This document shows, one piece after another, positions 1 through 9,019 of a stretch of 64,000 nucleotides of DNA. The notes beneath the pieces are model-generated. The model was not told the origin of the DNA and searched no databases. It worked only from the letters and a program-made list of their open reading frames with translations. Each line of letters begins with the position of its first letter. The stretch's first letter is position 1. A program made the translations under genes and the position numbers. Origin of the DNA: Bradyrhizobium jicamae (GTDB lineage Bacteria > Pseudomonadota > Alphaproteobacteria > Rhizobiales > Xanthobacteraceae); NCBI RefSeq assembly GCF_018130215.1, contig NZ_JAFCKQ010000004.1:186001-250000 (forward strand), read 5' to 3'.

Positions 1-1
1 C

Positions 2-238
2 TGGCTGCAGCAGCTCGTCGCCACCGAGGGCCAGAAGATCCTGCGCTCGAAGGGCATCCTTGCCTTCGCCGGCGACGACGACCGCTATGTGTTCCAGGGC
101 GTCCACATGATGCTCGAGGGCGATCATCAGCGGAAATGGAAGAATGGCGAGAAGCGCGAGAGCCGTGTCGTCTTCATCGGTCGCGATCTGCCGGAACAGG
201 CGATCCGCGACGGCTTCCAGCAGTGCATCACGACGTGA
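2..238 (+). CDS. CobW/COG0523-family GTPase, C-terminal fragment
   Basis: The window opens inside this gene, and only the last 78 codons are visible. The reading frame ends at a TGA overlapping the ATG of the next gene (TGATG). The visible part contains the pattern GILAFAGDDDRYVFQGVHM followed by a conserved VVFIGRDL, typical of the CobW C-terminal domain of G3E-family GTPases. These proteins act as metallochaperones or metal-enzyme activators. The GTPase domain lies outside the window, so metal specificity cannot be judged. The one-base overlap suggests co-transcription and translational coupling with the WD40 protein downstream. Confidence 0.8.
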   Translation, partial: WLQQLVATEGQKILRSKGILAFAGDDDRYVFQGVHMMLEGDHQRKWKNGEKRESRVVFIGRDLPEQAIRDGFQQCITT

Positions 239-1254
239 TGAAAGAGTTCGATCCGGGCGAAGGGCCCTCGATTGTTTCGATCACCGACCGCGTCAAGCTG
301 CTCCCGCTCGGCGGGGCGGTGGGTTCCGTGCATTTCCTCGGTGACCGCGCCTTCTTCGTCGGCGCCGAGGAAAGCGTTGCCATTGCCGGTATTGACGGTG
401 AGGTTACGCGGACCGGGACGCATTTCGGCGCCATCCTCTGCGCGGCCTCGGACGGCAAGCGGCTGGTCACCGGCGGCGACGACGGCAAGCTGATTGCGAT
501 CGACGCCAAGGGCGAGACGACCGTGATTGCGACCGACGCCAAGCGGCGCTGGATCGACAATGTCGCGCTACATGGCGATGGCACGGTGGCGTGGTCCGCC
601 GGCAAGACCGCCTTGGTCCGCAGCGCCAAGGGCGAGGAGAAAACCTTCGAGGTGCCCTCGACAGTCGGCGGGCTCGCCTTCGCGCCGAAGGGGCTGCGGC
701 TCGCGATCGCGCATTATAACGGCGTCACCCTGTGGTTTCCCAATATGGCGGCCAATCCGGAATTCCTGGAATGGGCCGGCTCGCATCTCGCCGTCAGCTT
801 CAGCCCGGACAACAAGTTCCTGGTCACGGCGATGCACGAGCCGGCGATGCATGGCTGGCGGCTCGCCGACAACAGGCACATGCGGATGAGCGGCTATCCG
901 GGCCGTGTCCGTTCGATGTCATGGAGCGTCGGCGGCAAGGGGCTTGCGACCTCCGGCGCCGACAGCGTGATCGTCTGGCCGTTCGCCAGCAAGGACGGCC
1001 CGATGGGCAAGGAGCCAGCGATGCTGGCGCCGATGCCGGCGCGGGTCTCCGTTGTCGCCTGTCATCCGAAGAACGACATTATGGCGGTCGGCTACAGCGA
1101 CGGCGTGGTGCTGATGGTGCGGCTCGAGGACGGCGCCGAAATCCTGGTGCGGCGGACCGGCGGCGCTCCGGTGTCGGGACTGGCCTGGAATGCCAAGGGT
1201 ACGCTGCTCGCCTTCGGCGCGGAAGATGGTGACGCGGGCATTCTGGAAATGTAA
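238..1254 (+). CDS. WD40 repeat protein
   Basis: A 338-residue protein made almost entirely of beta-propeller-like repeats. Recurrent blocks such as LAFAPKGLRLAIAHYNGVTLW and MSWSVGGKGLATSGADSVIVW show the GH/SxDG...W pattern of WD40 blades. No signal peptide or catalytic motif is seen, so it is probably a cytosolic scaffold. I chose the ATG at 238 because it overlaps the stop of the CobW-type gene; the same frame stays open upstream to 136, but that part lies inside the CobW coding region. Pairing with a CobW-like GTPase suggests a shared role, possibly metal handling, but this is inference from context only. Confidence 0.85.
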   Translation: MKEFDPGEGPSIVSITDRVKLLPLGGAVGSVHFLGDRAFFVGAEESVAIAGIDGEVTRTGTHFGAILCAASDGKRLVTGGDDGKLIAIDAKGETTVIATDAKRRWIDNVALHGDGTVAWSAGKTALVRSAKGEEKTFEVPSTVGGLAFAPKGLRLAIAHYNGVTLWFPNMAANPEFLEWAGSHLAVSFSPDNKFLVTAMHEPAMHGWRLADNRHMRMSGYPGRVRSMSWSVGGKGLATSGADSVIVWPFASKDGPMGKEPAMLAPMPARVSVVACHPKNDIMAVGYSDGVVLMVRLEDGAEILVRRTGGAPVSGLAWNAKGTLLAFGAEDGDAGILEM

Positions 1255-1284
1255 GAGATCGCGGCATTCAGTCTGTCAGGTGCC

Positions 1285-2001
1285 ATGCGATTTCTTGCAA
1301 CCTTCAACAGCGCCGACTTCCTCGACACGCTGATCAGCCTCGCCTCCGCCTTCGTGCTAGGGACGCTGATCGGGGCGGAGCGGCAATATCGCCAGCGCAC
1401 TGCGGGCCTGCGCACCAACGTGCTGGTCGCGGTCGGAGCGGCCGCCTTCGTCGACCTGGCGATGCATCTCGCCGGCGCCGACGGCGCGGTGCGGGTGATC
1501 GCCTATGTCGTGTCGGGAATCGGCTTCCTCGGCGCCGGCGTCATCATGAAGCAGGGCATGGACGTGCGCGGCCTCAACACCGCGGCGACGCTGTGGTCCT
1601 CGGCCGCCGTCGGCTCCTGCGCCGGCGCGGATCTGGTGGCGCAGGCCGTGGCGCTGACCGCCTTCGTGATCGCCGGCAACACGCTGCTGCGTCCGCTGGT
1701 CAACGCCATCAACCGCATCCCGCTCGACGAGAAGGCCTCGGAGGCGACCTATTACGTCAAGGTCGCGGTGACGCTCGAGGCCCTGCCCGCGATGCGTGAC
1801 CACCTGGTGGAGAAGCTCGAAGCCGCGAAATATCCGGTCGCCGACGTCGCGGTCGCGGAGATCGGCGACGATCTGCTGGAGATCGTCGCGACGCTGGTCT
1901 CGACCGCGGTCGATCCGAGCGAGCTGAATGCCGTCGTCACCAATCTCGAGCGGCAGCCCGGCGTGCGGCACGCGACCTGGGAAAGCAATACCGCGGACTG
2001 A
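1285..2001 (+). CDS. MgtC/SapB family membrane protein
   Basis: A 238-residue inner-membrane protein. The N-terminal half holds several hydrophobic segments with the family signature: ASAFVLGTLIGAERQYR, then TAGLRTNVLVAVGAAAF, then GIGFLGAGVIMKQG and GLNTAATLWSSAAVG. The C-terminal ~85 residues are a soluble ACT-like domain (YYVKVAVTLEALPAMRDHLVEKL). MgtC proteins are linked to growth in low magnesium and, in pathogens, to F-type ATPase inhibition. The function here is assigned by family only. It begins 30 bases after the WD40 gene on the same strand and may share its transcript. Confidence 0.9.
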   Translation: MRFLATFNSADFLDTLISLASAFVLGTLIGAERQYRQRTAGLRTNVLVAVGAAAFVDLAMHLAGADGAVRVIAYVVSGIGFLGAGVIMKQGMDVRGLNTAATLWSSAAVGSCAGADLVAQAVALTAFVIAGNTLLRPLVNAINRIPLDEKASEATYYVKVAVTLEALPAMRDHLVEKLEAAKYPVADVAVAEIGDDLLEIVATLVSTAVDPSELNAVVTNLERQPGVRHATWESNTAD

Positions 2002-2069
2002 GTTCCGGCGTACAGGAACCATGCCCCGGCGTGATCGTTGACCTCGCGAACAAGTCGCAGGTGAACGAG

Positions 2070-2402
2070 ATGGCTGCGGACCAACCCAGGCGAACGCTGC
2101 GGAACGACATGCTGATTGCTGCCGCGATGGTGGTGGCAGGCGTCGTGATCGTATGTTTCTCGCTGCGCGCGATCGACGCGGCCCCGCCTGCGCAGATGGC
2201 GCAGGCGACGCAGCCGCTCCAGGGCACGCCGGCACCGCAGAAGACCGCGCCGCCGGCCGAATCGAAGCCGGGTGGCGAGCGTCCGACCACGCCGGCGCCG
2301 GAGCCCGCCCGTCCCGATGCGGAGGCGCAGAAGGCCGGCGCCAAGCCGGTGCTGCCGCCGGCACCTGCGGAGAAAACCGCGCCGCCGATCAAGCAAAAGT
2401 AA
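2070..2402 (+). CDS. small single-pass, proline/alanine-rich membrane protein
   Basis: About 110 residues. One transmembrane segment (DMLIAAAMVVAGVVIVCFSL) near the N-terminus is followed by a long disordered tail rich in Pro, Ala and Lys, ending in KTAPPIKQK. I chose the ATG at 2070 because an AGGTG motif lies about 6 bases upstream; a GTG at 2031 in the same frame would add 13 residues with no better ribosome site. No known domain is recognised. The tail could span the periplasm as a linker, but no function can be assigned. Confidence 0.6.
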   Translation: MAADQPRRTLRNDMLIAAAMVVAGVVIVCFSLRAIDAAPPAQMAQATQPLQGTPAPQKTAPPAESKPGGERPTTPAPEPARPDAEAQKAGAKPVLPPAPAEKTAPPIKQK

Positions 2403-2517
2403 CCGCGATCCCCGCATTGTGACGCGCATTTGGCAGCCCGTGCACACGATACGGTCTCGCCTCTGTCGTCCGCTGCCCCCATAATCGGTCGTCTCGCAAC
2501 GACAGATGGGGCCTTCC

Positions 2518-3258
2518 ATGAAGATCGAGGATATCCGGCGTACCGCCTATTCGATGCCGCTCACCAACCCGTCATTCCCGCCAGGGCCCTATCGCTTCTT
2601 CGACCGCGAATATTTCATCATCACCTACCGGACCGATCCCGAGGCGCTGGCCGCCGTGGTGCCCGAGCCGCTCGAGGTGGCCGAGCCGGTGGTGAAGTAC
2701 GAGTTCATCCGCATGCCCGACTCGACCGGCTTCGGCGACTACACCGAGACCGGCCAGGTGATCCCGGTCCGCCTCAAGGGCGAACTGGGTGCCTACACCC
2801 ATGCGATGTATCTCGACGACGAGGCTCCGATCGCCGGCGGCCGCGAGCTGTGGGGATTTCCCAAGAAGCTGGCGCGGCCCAAGTTCGCGGTCGAGAGCGA
2901 CGTCCTGGTCGGCTCACTGCACTACGGCTCCGTGCTCTGCGCCTCCGCCACCATGGGCTACAAGTACCGCAAGGTCGACCACACCACGTTGCTGGATGCG
3001 ATGAAGGTGCCGAACTTCATCCTCAAGATCATCCCGCATGTCGACGGCAGCGCGCGGATCTGCGAGCTGGTGCGATTCCATCTCGATGACATCGTGCTGA
3101 AGGAAGCCTGGACCGGCCCCGCTGCGCTCGGCCTGTTCCCGCATGCGCTCTGCGACGTCGCCCGCCTGCCGGTGCGCGAGGTGATCTCCGCGCTGCACTA
3201 CAAGGCGGATCTGACGCTCGGGCTGGGCTCGGTGGCGTTCGATTACATGGCGAAGTGA
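2518..3258 (+). CDS. adc: acetoacetate decarboxylase
   Basis: A 246-residue cytosolic enzyme that decarboxylates acetoacetate to acetone and CO2 via a lysine Schiff base. The family active-site motif [16 protein letters not shown] is present, with adjacent lysines at about residues 116-117. The conserved N-terminal [17 protein letters not shown] is also seen. An in-frame ATG at 2506 would add MGPS. I prefer 2518 (MKIEDIRR), which matches how the family usually begins. The gene appears monocistronic and faces a convergent lyase gene. In non-fermenting bacteria such enzymes may act on acetoacetate from fatty-acid or polyhydroxybutyrate turnover, which is inference. Confidence 0.9.
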   Translation: MKIEDIRRTAYSMPLTNPSFPPGPYRFFDREYFIITYRTDPEALAAVVPEPLEVAEPVVKYEFIRMPDSTGFGDYTETGQVIPVRLKGELGAYTHAMYLDDEAPIAGGRELWGFPKKLARPKFAVESDVLVGSLHYGSVLCASATMGYKYRKVDHTTLLDAMKVPNFILKIIPHVDGSARICELVRFHLDDIVLKEAWTGPAALGLFPHALCDVARLPVREVISALHYKADLTLGLGSVAFDYMAK

Positions 3259-3264
3259 CCAGGC

Positions 3265-3295
3265 GGCGGGGCGCGTGCCAGGACGGTGCCCCGCC
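3265..3295. terminator. hairpin between convergent genes
   Basis: A perfect inverted repeat, GGCGGGGC and GCCCCGCC (9 bp with flanking C-G), lies in the 41-base gap between the convergent adc and lyase genes. There is no U-tract on either side, so it may be a Rho-assisted or bidirectional terminator and not a classical intrinsic one. Confidence 0.45.
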
Positions 3296-3299
3296 GTAA

Positions 3300-4907
3300 C
3301 TAATGTGCGGCGTCCTTCGGCAGCAGCGCCGCAAAGGCCTGGTCGAGCGCGGCATCGGCCTTTGCAAGCTTGTCGCGCTGTGCGGCGAGCCAGGCCTTGT
3401 CGGTATCGAGGCGTTGCCGGGCTTGCTTGAGCATGCGCGCAGCCTCCGCAGGTTGCGGCCCGCCGACGCCCTTGGTGTGCGTCACGATCCACTCGGGCGA
3501 CATGACTTCCCTGAATTCGGCCTCACTCATCGGGAAGGGCTGCGCCGGCATGTTGAATTTGGCGAGCGTCTTGCCGAACAGGTCGGTCACGACGTCGAAG
3601 GGGATGGTCTTCGGCGTCAGGTTCAGCGGCCGCGCATAGCTGACCATCTGCGACGCGAAGCCGTGTCCCACGCGGAACGGAATCTGATGCGATTGCAACA
3701 GCAGTTCGGCGAGGTTCATGGTCGACGTCCAGTCGCTCTCCAGCTCCTCCCTGGCGCGCGCCTTGTCGACCACGATCGCATCGAACACCCGGTCGGCGGC
3801 GTCGACCATCCTGACGGCGCGCGGGAACAGGCCGAGATCCTCGATCTCGAATTTGGAGTCGACCATGCCCGACGTGACGTTATGCGCGCGGATCGACACG
3901 GCCTCCGACAGGCCCACCACGTCGGATGCGGCGATGCGCGCCTGCATGATCAGGCCCGGGTTGCGCTTCTGCGGCATCGCGCTGCTGGTGTAGGTCGAGC
4001 CCTCCTGCAGCAGCAGCCACGGTCGTACCTCGGCATATTGCGTGTGCAGGTCCTGCATCATCACGCCGATGCGAATGGCCGCCGAATTGGCGATGGCGCT
4101 GGCCTCGAGCTGATTGTCGAACGGAATCACCTGGTTGGCGTCCATCGAATTCTCGACGATGCCGTCAAAGCCCAGCAGCTCGGCGAGGCGGGCGCGGTTC
4201 AGCGGCCAGATCGAGCCGGACATCACGCCGACGCCCATCGGGCTGAGGTTGAGCCGGCGCCAGGCGTCGCTGATGCGTTGCTGGTCGCGCTCGAACGATT
4301 CCTCATAGGCCAGCAGGTAATGACCATAGGTGATCGGCACCGCCTGCACGCCGTTGGTGTAGCCGGGCATCACCGTCTCGAGGTTGTCGGCCGCCCTGGC
4401 GAGCAGCCTCGTGCGCAGGCCGAGCAGCGCTTCGGCAAGATCCAGCGTCTGGTTTCGTAGCTTTGCAGCGCGGAAAGTCGCGTACATGTCCTGACGGCTG
4501 CGCCCGGCGTGGACGACGGAGGCTTCCTCGCCGACCTTGTCGGTCATGATCTTCTCGATCTGGAGGACGTCGCTCGGGCGTTTGCCGTCGGGCTCGCGGG
4601 CCTGGCGGATCGTGTAGTCGACGCCCTTGGCGATCAACTGGCCGACATCCTTCGGAAAGATGCCCTCCTCCATCAGCATGACCGTGGAGGCCTTGTTGAT
4701 CTTGTTGAGCCAGTAGAACTGATCTTCGGCGGCGTCCGACTTGCTGGTCGAAGGTTGCGCGCTGCTCGGGGCATTGGCGCCGATCTTCGCGGCGCTTTCG
4801 TTGCATTCCTGCGTGGTCTTGCAGGGCAACTGCCCGGTGTCCGCCGCCAGGGCGCTGGATGCGATCAAGAGGCTGACGCCCCCTGCGATGCAGGCGAAAT
4901 ATCTCAT
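3300..4907 (-). CDS. secreted argininosuccinate lyase/fumarase-superfamily protein
   Basis: A 535-residue protein with a clear Sec signal peptide (MRYFACIAGGVSLLIASSALA, cleavage near ADT). The mature part resembles argininosuccinate lyase. Signature residues include HAGRSRQDMYATFRAAKLR, near the substrate-binding loop, and SSAMPQKRNPG, which matches the superfamily signature GSxxMPxKxNP. The start at 4907 follows a strong GGGAGG ribosome site; an upstream in-frame start at 4946 would bury the signal peptide. Export is odd for a superfamily that is otherwise cytosolic (argininosuccinate lyase, fumarase, aspartase, adenylosuccinate lyase). The substrate is unknown, and a role in uptake or catabolism of an amino-acid conjugate is speculation. 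Confidence 0.85.
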   Translation of the reverse strand: MRYFACIAGGVSLLIASSALAADTGQLPCKTTQECNESAAKIGANAPSSAQPSTSKSDAAEDQFYWLNKINKASTVMLMEEGIFPKDVGQLIAKGVDYTIRQAREPDGKRPSDVLQIEKIMTDKVGEEASVVHAGRSRQDMYATFRAAKLRNQTLDLAEALLGLRTRLLARAADNLETVMPGYTNGVQAVPITYGHYLLAYEESFERDQQRISDAWRRLNLSPMGVGVMSGSIWPLNRARLAELLGFDGIVENSMDANQVIPFDNQLEASAIANSAAIRIGVMMQDLHTQYAEVRPWLLLQEGSTYTSSAMPQKRNPGLIMQARIAASDVVGLSEAVSIRAHNVTSGMVDSKFEIEDLGLFPRAVRMVDAADRVFDAIVVDKARAREELESDWTSTMNLAELLLQSHQIPFRVGHGFASQMVSYARPLNLTPKTIPFDVVTDLFGKTLAKFNMPAQPFPMSEAEFREVMSPEWIVTHTKGVGGPQPAEAARMLKQARQRLDTDKAWLAAQRDKLAKADAALDQAFAALLPKDAAH

Positions 4908-5006
4908 GCGAACCTCCCGGATGCCTTGCGGCCGGCTCGTTAGCATCTGAGCCGGCCCAGGGCCATTAGCCGGAAGGCGATCGCGGGAGGCGGCGAGGCG
5001 CGCTTC

Positions 5007-6452
5007 TCAGCAGCGCACCAGGATATTCCGGAACTGCCACGGATCCGAAGTGTCGATGTCCTCCGGGAACAGGCCGGGGCGGCCGGTCAGCGGGGTCCAG
5101 CCGGTGTAGTAGCCCTTGACCGGGCCGAGATATGGCATCTGGATTTCCAGCAGACGATCGAAATCCATCTCGTCGGCTTCGACGATGCCTTCGTTCGGGT
5201 TTTCCAATGCCCACACCATGCCGGCGAGCACGGCGGAGGTCACCTGCAGGCCAGTGGCGTTCTGGTAGGGCGCGAGTTCGCGGGTCTCCTCGATGGAGAG
5301 TTGCGAGCCGTACCAGTAGGCATTGTTGTCGTGGCCGAACAGCAGCACGCCGAGCTCGTCGATGCCATCGACGATCTCGTTCTCATCGAGGATGTGGTGC
5401 TTTTCCTGCATCTTCGCGGCGCGGCCGAACATCTCATGCAGCGACAGCACGGCATCGTCGGCCGGATGATAGGCATAGTGGCAGGTCGGCCGGTAGATCG
5501 CCGTGCCCGATGCGTCGCGCACCGTGAAGTAATCGGAGATCGAGATCGACTCGTTGTGGGTGACGAGGAAGCCATACTGTGCGCCGCGGGTCGGGCACCA
5601 GGTACGCACGCGCGTGTTGGCGCCGGGCTGCATCAGATAGATGGCGGCACCGCAGCCGGCTTCGTGGGTCCGCGCATTCTCGGGCATCCATTTCTCATGG
5701 GTGCCCCAACCGAGTTCGGACGGCTGCACGCCTTCCGACAGGAAACCTTCCACCGACCAGGTGTTGACGAAGACATCCGGCTCTTTCGCCGACTTGGAGC
5801 GCTGGGTGTCGCGTTCGGCGATGTGGATGCCCTTGACGCCGGCCTGTCGCATCAAGTCCGCCCATTCGGCCTTGGTCTTCGGCTTGGGGGCGTTGAGCTT
5901 CAGATCGGCGGCGACATTGAGCAGCGCCTGCTTGACGAAAAAGGAAACCATGCCGGGATTGGCGCCACAGCAGGAGACCGCCGTGGTCGACCCCGCCGGG
6001 CGCGCCTTCTTGGCGGCCAGCGTCACTTCGCGAAGGGCGTAGTTGGAGCGCGCTTCCGGGCCCTTCGACGAATCGAAATAGAAGCCGAGCCAGGGCTCGT
6101 TGACGGTGTCGATATAAAGAGCGCCAAGCTCGTTGCAGAGCTCCATGATATCGGTAGAGCCGGTATCGACCGAGAGATTGACGCAAAATCCCTGGCCGCC
6201 GCCCTCGGTGAGCAGCGGGGTCAGCAAGTCGCGATAATTGTCCTTGGTCACGCCCTTCTGGATGAATCGTACATTGTGCTTCTCGCAATGTGCCTTGCGG
6301 CCCTCGTCCTTGGGATCGATCACGGTGATGCGCGACTTGTCGTAATCGAGATGCCGCTCGATCATCGGCAGCGTGCCTTTGCCGATGGAGCCGAAGCCGA
6401 CCATGACGATGGGGCCGGTAATCTTCGCGTAGATCTGCGAGGCGGGGCTCAT
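5007..6452 (-). CDS. hss: homospermidine synthase
   Basis: A 481-residue NAD-dependent enzyme that joins putrescine units (or spermidine and putrescine) to make sym-homospermidine, a main polyamine of rhizobia. The N-terminal Rossmann motif is IVMVGFGSIGKGTLPMIERH, and conserved stretches include NLSVDTGSTDIMELC, VSCCGANPGMVS and YHPADDAVLSLHEM. The start at 6452 (MSPASQIYAKI) has a GGAG site about 10 bases upstream. The gene lies in the same orientation as odc, whose product supplies putrescine, with ridA-like, small membrane and GNAT genes between. The five genes may form one polyamine operon read leftwards from the odc leader. Confidence 0.95.
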   Translation of the reverse strand: MSPASQIYAKITGPIVMVGFGSIGKGTLPMIERHLDYDKSRITVIDPKDEGRKAHCEKHNVRFIQKGVTKDNYRDLLTPLLTEGGGQGFCVNLSVDTGSTDIMELCNELGALYIDTVNEPWLGFYFDSSKGPEARSNYALREVTLAAKKARPAGSTTAVSCCGANPGMVSFFVKQALLNVAADLKLNAPKPKTKAEWADLMRQAGVKGIHIAERDTQRSKSAKEPDVFVNTWSVEGFLSEGVQPSELGWGTHEKWMPENARTHEAGCGAAIYLMQPGANTRVRTWCPTRGAQYGFLVTHNESISISDYFTVRDASGTAIYRPTCHYAYHPADDAVLSLHEMFGRAAKMQEKHHILDENEIVDGIDELGVLLFGHDNNAYWYGSQLSIEETRELAPYQNATGLQVTSAVLAGMVWALENPNEGIVEADEMDFDRLLEIQMPYLGPVKGYYTGWTPLTGRPGLFPEDIDTSDPWQFRNILVRC

Positions 6453-6500
6453 GGGATGGTTTCTCCGGAAAGTGCTGGCAGACAAATGGTGAGGGGTGGA

Positions 6501-6890
6501 TCAGGGATTGCGTCGCTTCGCGGTGACTTCGATCTCGACCTTCATCTCGGGCTTCAGGAGCCCCGCGACGATCAGCAGCGTCGCCGCCGGGCGGATGTCG
6601 CCGAGAACCTCGCCGCAGACCGCGAAATGGGCGTCCGCGTCGTTGACGTCGGTGAGGTAGTAGGTCGCGCGAACGATGTCGGCCATCGCGAAGCCACCCT
6701 CAATGAGGGCAGCTTCGATGGTCTTGAAGCAGTTCCGTGACTGGCTCGTGACATCTGGAGGCATCGTCATCGTGGTGTAGTCGTAACCGGTGGTTCCGGC
6801 GACGAAGGCGAAGTCGCCGTCGATTACGGCGCGGCTGTAGCCGGCGGTCTTCTCGAACGGCGAACCGGTGGAAATCAGGCGACGGGGCAT
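6501..6890 (-). CDS. RidA family (YjgF/L-PSP) protein
   Basis: A 129-residue small protein of the Rid superfamily. The founding member deaminates reactive enamine/imine intermediates made by PLP enzymes. Family features seen are VIDGDFAFVAGTTGYD near the N-terminus, NCFKTIEAALIEGGFAMADIVRATYYLTD in the middle and a KPEMKVEIEVTA ending. The usual catalytic Arg in the C-terminal motif (typically PxxLIEIE(A/V)xA) is not clear, so it may belong to another Rid subgroup. The start at 6890 follows a GAGGT site. It sits 48 bases upstream of hss, a sensible partner for the PLP-dependent decarboxylase chemistry in this locus. Confidence 0.9.
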   Translation of the reverse strand: MPRRLISTGSPFEKTAGYSRAVIDGDFAFVAGTTGYDYTTMTMPPDVTSQSRNCFKTIEAALIEGGFAMADIVRATYYLTDVNDADAHFAVCGEVLGDIRPAATLLIVAGLLKPEMKVEIEVTAKRRNP

Positions 6891-6984
6891 GTTGGACCTC
6901 GACTGAAGACGGGGTTGCGCGGGGTTTACGGGCATTTTCAGGGCCCGCGCAACCCCTCGGATCAGGCTTTGGCTGACCGCACTG

Positions 6985-7149
6985 TCAGCGGGACTGCTGC
7001 GTGGTGTCCGGCGGCGAGGGCGAACCGGTCCAGCGCCGGACCAGGATGTCCCTGACGATCATGACGGAGATCAGGATCAGCAGGATCGTGGTGATGAGAC
7101 TGCGCAAACGCGGGCGCGCGACGTCGGTTGCGGGCAGGTTATCCGACAT
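6985..7149 (-). CDS. 54-residue single-pass membrane protein
   Basis: A short protein with one clear transmembrane helix (LITTILLILISVMIVRDILV) followed by a basic then Ser/Pro-rich tail. The start at 7149 has an AGGG upstream. It lies 10 bases after the GNAT gene and before the RidA gene on the same strand, so it is probably co-transcribed in the polyamine block. No family is recognised. Confidence 0.6.
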   Translation of the reverse strand: MSDNLPATDVARPRLRSLITTILLILISVMIVRDILVRRWTGSPSPPDTTQQSR

Positions 7150-7159
7150 GCTGGCGCCC

Positions 7160-7747
7160 TTATGCCGCGCGCGGCATGGTGAGCGCTGCCTTCGCTTTGG
7201 GCAGCTTGGCTCCGGTCGGCACGATCGTGCCGCTGATGCCATCGAGGGCGCCCTCGACAAGCTCGAGGCCGAGCAGCCGATCGCGTTCGAAGGCGCCCGG
7301 CAGGGACAGTTCTCCGGTCCTGGCGGCCGAGAAGCCGAACCTGATGTAGTACGGCGCGTCGCCGAGCAGGATCACGGCCCCATGGCCGCGTGCTTTCGCC
7401 ACGGTCAGCGCGCGCTGAACGAGCGCGGCACCGATGCCGAGGCCGCGGGCGGTGTCGTCCACCGCCAACGGCCCCAGCATCAGCGCGCTGCGGCCCCCCG
7501 CGCTGACGTGCCACAAGCGCACGGTTCCAACCAGCCGGCCGTCCTGGTGCACCGCCGACAGGCTCAGGCCTGCTGCGGGCGCGCGTCCGTCGCGCAGGCG
7601 CTGGCAGGTGCGCGCATGGCGGTTGTCGCCAAAGCAGGCATCCAGCAGCGCTTCGCGCGCGACGACGTCGGAGGCTCGTTCCGCACGGATCGCGAACGGA
7701 GCGGCATTCCGAATGAGGGCAACGGGAGTGTTCCGATTTGCAGTCAT
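7160..7747 (-). CDS. GNAT family N-acetyltransferase
   Basis: A 195-residue acetyl-CoA-dependent acyltransferase of the YhbS type. Motif A is visible as LGPLAVDDTARGLGIGAALVQRAL, with the acetyl-CoA pyrophosphate loop R-G-L-G-I-G, and is followed by VILLGDAPYYIRFGF. Its place between odc and hss suggests polyamine or amine acetylation, but YhbS-type enzymes have diverse substrates, so this is only contextual. It shares orientation with odc and ends 10 bases before the small membrane gene. Confidence 0.85.
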   Translation of the reverse strand: MTANRNTPVALIRNAAPFAIRAERASDVVAREALLDACFGDNRHARTCQRLRDGRAPAAGLSLSAVHQDGRLVGTVRLWHVSAGGRSALMLGPLAVDDTARGLGIGAALVQRALTVAKARGHGAVILLGDAPYYIRFGFSAARTGELSLPGAFERDRLLGLELVEGALDGISGTIVPTGAKLPKAKAALTMPRAA

Positions 7748-7876
7748 GGCACGTCAGTCCCCGCTTGCAACGGCAGTTGGCGCGCCGCAGCAAGCGTCGT
7801 TCAGAGTTTCGACAATAGTGGTGAGAGGAGCCGGCTGGCCGGCTCCCGGTTGGTCAGGCCTCAGGAAGGAGGCGGC

Positions 7877-9019
7877 TTAGATGTGGTAGGTTCTCAGCGG
7901 CGGAATGCCGTTGAACGCCACCGACGAGTAGGTCGACGTATAGGCGCCGGTGCCTTCGATCAGCAGCTTGTCGCCGATCTCGAGCGTCACCGGGAGCGGA
8001 TACGGCAGCTTCTCGTAAAGCACGTCGGCGCTATCGCAGGTCGGGCCTGCGAGCACGCACGGCGTCATGTCCGCCCCGTCATGCGGGGTGCGGATGGCAT
8101 AGCGGATCGACTCGTCCATCGTCTCGGCGAGACCGCCGAACTTGCCGATGTCGAGATAAACCCAGCGCACCTCGTCCTCGTCGCTCTTGCGCGAGATCAG
8201 CACGACCTCGGTCTCGATGATCCCGGCATTGCCGACCATGCCGCGGCCCGGCTCGATGATCGTCTCCGGGATCTGGTTGCCGAAATGCTTGCGCAGCGCA
8301 CGGAAGATCGACCGGCCGTACTGCACGACCGGGGGGACGTCCTTGAGGTACTTGGTCGGGAAACCGCCGCCCATGTTGACCATGGTCAGGTTGATCCCGC
8401 GCTCGGCGCAGTCACGGAACACGGTCGACGCCATGGAGAGCGCACGATCCCACGCCTTCACCTTGCGCTGCTGAGAGCCGACATGGAACGAGATGCCGCA
8501 CGGCTCCAGGCCGAGGCGCTTGGCGAGGTCGAGCACCTCGACCGCCATTTCCGGGTCGCAGCCGAACTTGCGCGACAGCGGCCACTCGGCGCCGGCGCAA
8601 TCATAGAGGATGCGGCAGAACACCTTGGCGCCGGGTGCGGCGCGGGCGACCTTCTCGACCTCGGCGGCGCAGTCGACCGCGAACAGGCGAATGCCGAGCG
8701 CGAAAGCGCGCGCGATGTCGCGCTCCTTCTTGATCGTGTTGCCAAAGGAGATGCGGTCCGGCGTCGCGCCAGCGGCCAGCGCCATCTCGATCTCCGCGAC
8801 GGTCGCGGTGTCGAAGCAGGAGCCGAGGGAAGCCAGCAGCGCCAGCACTTCGGGCGCCGGGTTCGCCTTGACCGCGTAGAACACGCGGCTATCCGGCAAC
8901 GCCTTTGCGAAGGTCTGGTAGTTGTCGCGCACGACGTCGAGGTCGACGACGAGGCACGGCTCGGTGTCGAGGCCCTCGCTGCGGCGGTGACGCAGGAATT
9001 CCTGAATGCGTTCGGTCAT
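7877..9019 (-). CDS. odc: ornithine/lysine decarboxylase (group IV, alanine-racemase fold)
   Basis: A 380-residue PLP enzyme converting ornithine, and possibly lysine, to putrescine or cadaverine. The PLP lysine is in VFYAVKANPAPEVL (Lys51), the glycine-rich phosphate loop is MVNMGGGFPTKY, and EPGRGMVG follows. The catalytic cysteine motif GPTCDSADV is near residue 325. These match eukaryote-like ODC and not the E. coli SpeC/SpeF fold. The start at 9019 has GGAGAG six bases upstream; an in-frame ATG at 9031 is less well placed. It leads the polyamine block and is preceded by an unusually long structured leader. Substrate preference between ornithine and lysine cannot be read from the sequence. 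Confidence 0.95.
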   Translation of the reverse strand: MTERIQEFLRHRRSEGLDTEPCLVVDLDVVRDNYQTFAKALPDSRVFYAVKANPAPEVLALLASLGSCFDTATVAEIEMALAAGATPDRISFGNTIKKERDIARAFALGIRLFAVDCAAEVEKVARAAPGAKVFCRILYDCAGAEWPLSRKFGCDPEMAVEVLDLAKRLGLEPCGISFHVGSQQRKVKAWDRALSMASTVFRDCAERGINLTMVNMGGGFPTKYLKDVPPVVQYGRSIFRALRKHFGNQIPETIIEPGRGMVGNAGIIETEVVLISRKSDEDEVRWVYLDIGKFGGLAETMDESIRYAIRTPHDGADMTPCVLAGPTCDSADVLYEKLPYPLPVTLEIGDKLLIEGTGAYTSTYSSVAFNGIPPLRTYHI

